From Syngnathus acus (taxonomy: Eukaryota > Chordata > Actinopteri > Syngnathiformes > Syngnathidae): 64,000 nucleotides of DNA. Below, piece by piece: positions 59,877-64,000 of this stretch. A program made the translations under genes and the position numbers. Each line of letters starts with the position of its first letter. The first letter of the stretch is position 1. The DNA lies in the NCBI RefSeq assembly GCF_901709675.1, contig NC_051101.1:12420501-12484500 (forward strand). The letters are read 5' to 3'. The notes beneath the pieces are model-generated. The model saw nothing but the letters and a program-made list of their open reading frames with translations, had not been told where the DNA came from and searched no databases.

Positions 59877-62800
59877 ATGACTCAAACAAATTATAAAATG
59901 TCCAAGCGAGTAAAAAAAGACAGCAGAGGGGACAAAAAAGCCTTGCCATCCACAGGAATCCACAGCGAGTAAGCGATACGCCCCTTGGCTGTGATCTAAT
60001 GTGTTTGTGACATCATTAACATCAAATATACATGACGTCATGTGATATTAAAAAAAAATCTCACAGGATATGGTGATGATGTTGGTACTAGTGATACTGC
60101 TTTATTTTGTTGGTGCTGTGGTTTGGTTTTCTATTTTATGTTTGTCCTTTATTGGCCTCGTGTTGGTTTTATCTTAGTACAATTGTGCTGTGTTGGCACC
60201 TAATTTAATAGTGCAACACGCTCATAAGTGATTAAAGGACAAAGTTACTGAAGCTAATTATAACAGTATGCTCTTTCTCATTCTTCTGCACTTTGGTGTA
60301 TGTTTAGCTTGCGCCAATTTGATAAAGAATGCTGCAAAGCATGCTGGGAAGTGTGTAGCCTAACCCTCAACAATAGCACAAAAATAAGAAAATATTAGTC
60401 TCCTTTTAATGTGTGCCACATTTGGAAGGAATGTGCATTTGTGGAAAGAGCAGCAGAGCTGTGGGTTGCGCCTAAAAGAATAATGATCAAATTGTGTGCC
60501 AAACATCTTTTTTTGTTGACTCTCTTGTCTTCTGTATATTCTATTCTGTCAATAATGGAAGAAAAGTAAGCAGTGACTGACAAGAAACATTTTTGCAGGA
60601 CACCATGTCATCTGAGAAGGCTTCAGGCCCTGCTTGCCAAGAGCAACCACAAACAAGAGGTGAAGGAAAACAAAGCAGGCTGTTTTGATTTCGATACAAA
60701 GAGGCTCATGTTTCCTCAGGTGTGCTGCTCCATATGTGTTGCAGGTGTCGGGTCAAACCAAAGCAGTCGGTAGCAGATTCCACAGCCCGCACCCACCCAA
60801 AGACAACAATGGGGAATCCGCCGAGCTGGAAAAATTCAGGTTCCAGTGACCGAAAATATGATCATGGCCCACAATGTAATATAATAGGAGGGTCATTTAA
60901 AGAGCTAACGTTCCTGTTCCAGCGTAACATATAGCAAGCTGAGATGTTTTAGCAGCCACCCATCACAGAAGCTTTTTGCAGACATCCTCACCTTGCTGGT
61001 CAACAACCGCCTCTGCAGGTAAAATACAATTGCTGTTGATTTTAAGATAGAAAAAGTCGACACAGTTTGGTCTTCTCCTTCCTGTGCAGTGATTGGATAG
61101 AGCTGGCGCCGCCCGATTGGGCCCTGAGAGTTCTGCTGTGTCTGCGATTGCTCATCAGGGATCCTCAGCATCAGGTGAAAACTTTGCAAGAGTAACTTCA
61201 ACTATCTACTCATCTATTCTTCTTTTCAGAAAATGTTTCATCTTCTCCAAGGCGTCCAATCACTTGCCAGGGTAAAAAAAAAAAAAAAAAAAAAAAAGAC
61301 AGGGATGATGAAACACAAAAAAAGTTCAAATTTTGACAAATGTGCATGTTATCTTCTTGTCAGTATATGAAATGCGTTGCTGATATGTACTTGGCATGTG
61401 GCCAATCGGCGCTGGCTGAGCAGTTACTGGTGACCATGACCTGTGAGTACGCTTCCGCCTTCATTAAAACTAAGAATAATTCAAAAATATTTTTTGAGCT
61501 TTGCTGATTGCTATGCAGACATTTTCCAGAGGTTGTCCGCCGTGGACAACGAAAGAGTCTGGGTCGTTGAGAGCGGCATTCACACGGTAAGATGTCAATC
61601 AACATCTTGCTTTGAAACAGAAGGATAGTTTTAAGACTCTTCACCCAGTTTTTCTTTTTTTGTAGACGCTGGTGAAGCTGCTGTCTACCACGGATCACAG
61701 CGTGCTACTCGGAAATCTCACACTTCTAACCACCTTGGCTGAAAGGTAAAATTGGTCTCCATCATCTGATTAGATTTAAGATTCTAAATCTTAATGGAAT
61801 CTAAGATTCGGGCCTCGGCCTCCCCTGGTCACTATTTTCCTCCAGTCCACAGTGCAGAGCTGATATCGGCGAGCGTCCCATTGTGGAGAACCTCGCGGTC
61901 GTCCTCCAGGACTACGACCTGTCGTCTAAACGGTTAGTTGAATTAAACTGGATCTCTTCAGCGGAGGTTCATGTTTCACGCGGTGTTGTTTCAGGATGGC
62001 CGCTGAGCTCCTGAGGCTCCTCTCTCCGGTGCCACGTATCAGAGACCAGCTGAGGGATGCTGAAGCTGTGCCGGTGCTGCTCAGTCTGTTGCACGGACCT
62101 CACCTTAAACTCCAGTGGAGTGTGGCCTGGGTTCTGGTGCAGCTCTGCCAGGACTCCCAGGCCAGGGCGGAGGTGCGCAGTTGGGGAGGCGTGAACACAC
62201 TTTTAAGGCTGCTCCACAGGTGAGCTTTGGTTTTTGGTGCCTTCCTGGGATACAAAAAATATATATATTTTGACAGCGCCGGCGGAGAACATACAACGGA
62301 GGAGCTCGGACGGCGCCAGTTTGCCGACAACGTCATGGCCCTGCAGTCAGGTTGGCCGACAACACAAGCACAGACTAGGGAACATTTTTTTTCAGGTTAG
62401 AGGTCAAGCTGCAGCGGTTTAAGCGAGTGATTTGTTGCCTGTAAAAAAAACATCCAGGATCCCCAGAGATGTTTTATCACAGGCTGAGAATGTAAACAAG
62501 TCATTTCCCGAAAGGAGAATCACAAGCTTCATTCTTCCATTCTGCCCATTTGTTAAAAAAAAAAGTGAAATATTTTTATATCCAGCCAAGATGTGCTATT
62601 TTTTTTCTGCAGCCTGCTGCGCAGCTCTGACCGAGCTCAGCCTGGAGGACTCGTGCGCTCATCACATCGTGCAGGTCGGTTCAGACCAAGAAGTGAGTGG
62701 AAAACGTAACAATTGAATCCAGTTGAGTTTCCCCTCCAGGAAAACGGAATCTATATCCTCGCCAAACTGACTTTACCGCAAAACTCTGAAGCCGAGCCGT

Positions 62801-63981
62801 CCTCTTTACAAGTATGACTCTTTTGTGTTTGTGATATATGATGACACACATCGTTGGCGTAACATGAGCCGATTGGTCGCTTGGCAGTGTTACGCATTCC
62901 GAGCGCTGCGCTTTCTCTTCAGCGTGGAAAGGAACAGACATCATTTCAAGAGGTACCGATGACATCACCAAAGTCAACTTGATGGATGTTAAGTTGATTT
63001 TTTTTGTTTTCTTCCAGGCTGTTTCTCACGGACCTTTATGAATCGTTTATTGACGTGGGCCATTATGTGCGGGACTTGGAAGCCTACAAGGGTCTTCAAA
63101 TTAAAGTGTTGGACTATTCTGTGAGACAATTAACACTAATCCATCTATTTATTAACTCTTGGCTTACTGATTTTTTATTTGTTTTGACAGGAGGAGGAGC
63201 TAAAGAGCCTGCAAGAGAGCATCGTGGCTCTAGACCAGAACCGGCCCGCGCTCAAGATGATCAATGGCTACGCTGTACTGGACCATCTCGGCACTGGCGC
63301 TTTTGGAAGTGTATTTAAGGTATGGAAGCGTTGAACTTGAAGTCCATCTGGTTTTCGTGACACTGTGAGGTTTCAGGTCCGCAAGCAGAGCACTGGCAAT
63401 CTGGTGGCCTTGAAAGAGGTCAACCTTCACAACCCGGCGTTCGGCAAAGATAAGAAGTCACGTGACTGTAACGTGGAGAAGATCATCGCCGAGTTGGCCA
63501 TCATTAAAGAACAGGTTAGAGCTTTTTTTTTGTTCAATCCACGTGAGGACTTACTTCATGTGTCTCTTTTTTCGTGCAGATGGCCCATCCGAATATCGTC
63601 AAGTACTACAAGACCTTCCTGCAAGGTGAGGCTCTCTTCTAAGTAGATGAAGATGACAGATGGTTTGACTGGCTCGCTCATAGACGACAAGCTTTACATC
63701 GTGATGGAGCTCATCGAGGGAGTTCCTCTCCTGGAACGTTGCAACTCCCTGAAGGAGAAGCAGCAGAGCTTCACAGAGGAACAAATCTGGAACATCTTTA
63801 TCCAGGTCATAAGCTTTCTGAAGAGATCATTTTTGACATTATTATTTTTTGTGTAGATGATTACCATGTCCATCATAGATGTGCTTGGCCCTGCGCTACC
63901 TCCACAAGGACAAACACATCGTGCACCGAGACCTGACACCCAACAACATCATGCTGGACGACAAGGACAAAGTCACCATCA
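59877..63981 (+). CDS. nek10: NIMA-related kinase 10 (partial, runs off the right edge)
   Basis: NEK10 is an atypical NEK family Ser/Thr kinase with ARM-like repeats before the kinase domain, involved in DNA-damage signalling and motile cilia. Exons: 59877-59968, 60599-60659, 60745-60839, 60923-61018, 61090-61174, 61230-61271, 61364-61442, 61519-61586, 61666-61745, 61846-61932, 61995-62219, 62277-62350, 62613-62674, 62740-62811, 62888-62952, 63018-63120, 63191-63319, 63377-63514, 63580-63625, 63684-63805, 63879-63981. All phases join to 641 codons so far. The helical repeats include LLRLLSPVPRIRDQLRDAEA and CCAALTELSLED. The kinase domain has the Gly loop GTGAFGSVF, the Lys of ALKEVN, and HRDLTPNNIML with catalytic Asp and the NEK10-typical Thr where most kinases have Lys. 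The DFG exon is beyond the window. The donor at 60840 (GTTCCA) is weak but required by ELEKFSVTY. Confidence 0.92.
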
Positions 63982-64000
63982 GTAACTTTCATGCTTTTTT

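Overview
The window looks like nuclear DNA of a teleost fish. The genes have many short exons, introns are often only 70-150 bp, splice sites are canonical vertebrate ones, and poly(A) signals are AATAAA. The deduced proteins match vertebrate families along their full length. All family names come from recognising the translations; no database was searched.

Layout, left to right: nxph1 (+, last two coding exons, 235-1089); about 8.7 kb without a clear gene; ica1 (+, 9784-12079); a repeat region (12.36-17.05 kb) dominated by a 235-bp satellite that carries a long inverted repeat; glcci1 (-, 8 exons, 24549-17387); mios (-, 11 exons, 32506-26897, one intron with U12 AT-AC ends); col28a1 (+, 33 coding exons, 34918-43806); a secreted PNGase F-like gene (-, 12 exons, 47989-44463); a tiny tachykinin-like peptide precursor (+, 4 exons, 48597-49064); septin-7 (-, 59213-50575); nek10 (+, 59877 to the right edge, partial).

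nxph1-ica1-glcci1-mios-col28a1 is the gene set of human 7p21, and septin-7 (7p14) is also from human 7p. Compared with my recollection of the human order, nxph1 is flipped and RPA3 and UMAD1 are missing between glcci1 and mios. This is a conserved linkage block, not an operon, and the genes act in unrelated processes: neurexin ligand (nxph1), BAR-domain trafficking (ica1), nutrient sensing to mTORC1 (mios), extracellular matrix (col28a1), deglycosylation-like enzyme, neuropeptide, septin cytoskeleton (septin-7) and a kinase with ARM-type repeats linked to cilia (nek10).

The most notable items are: (1) the 84-residue tachykinin precursor, which keeps one FVGLM-GKR peptide and appears to carry a decayed substance P segment; (2) the AT-AC intron in mios; (3) the satellite born from a tandem repeat fused to an inserted foldback element; (4) a possible 2-nt exon at the septin-7 start; (5) a palindromic RFX X-box and a stop-start overlapping upstream ORF at nek10.
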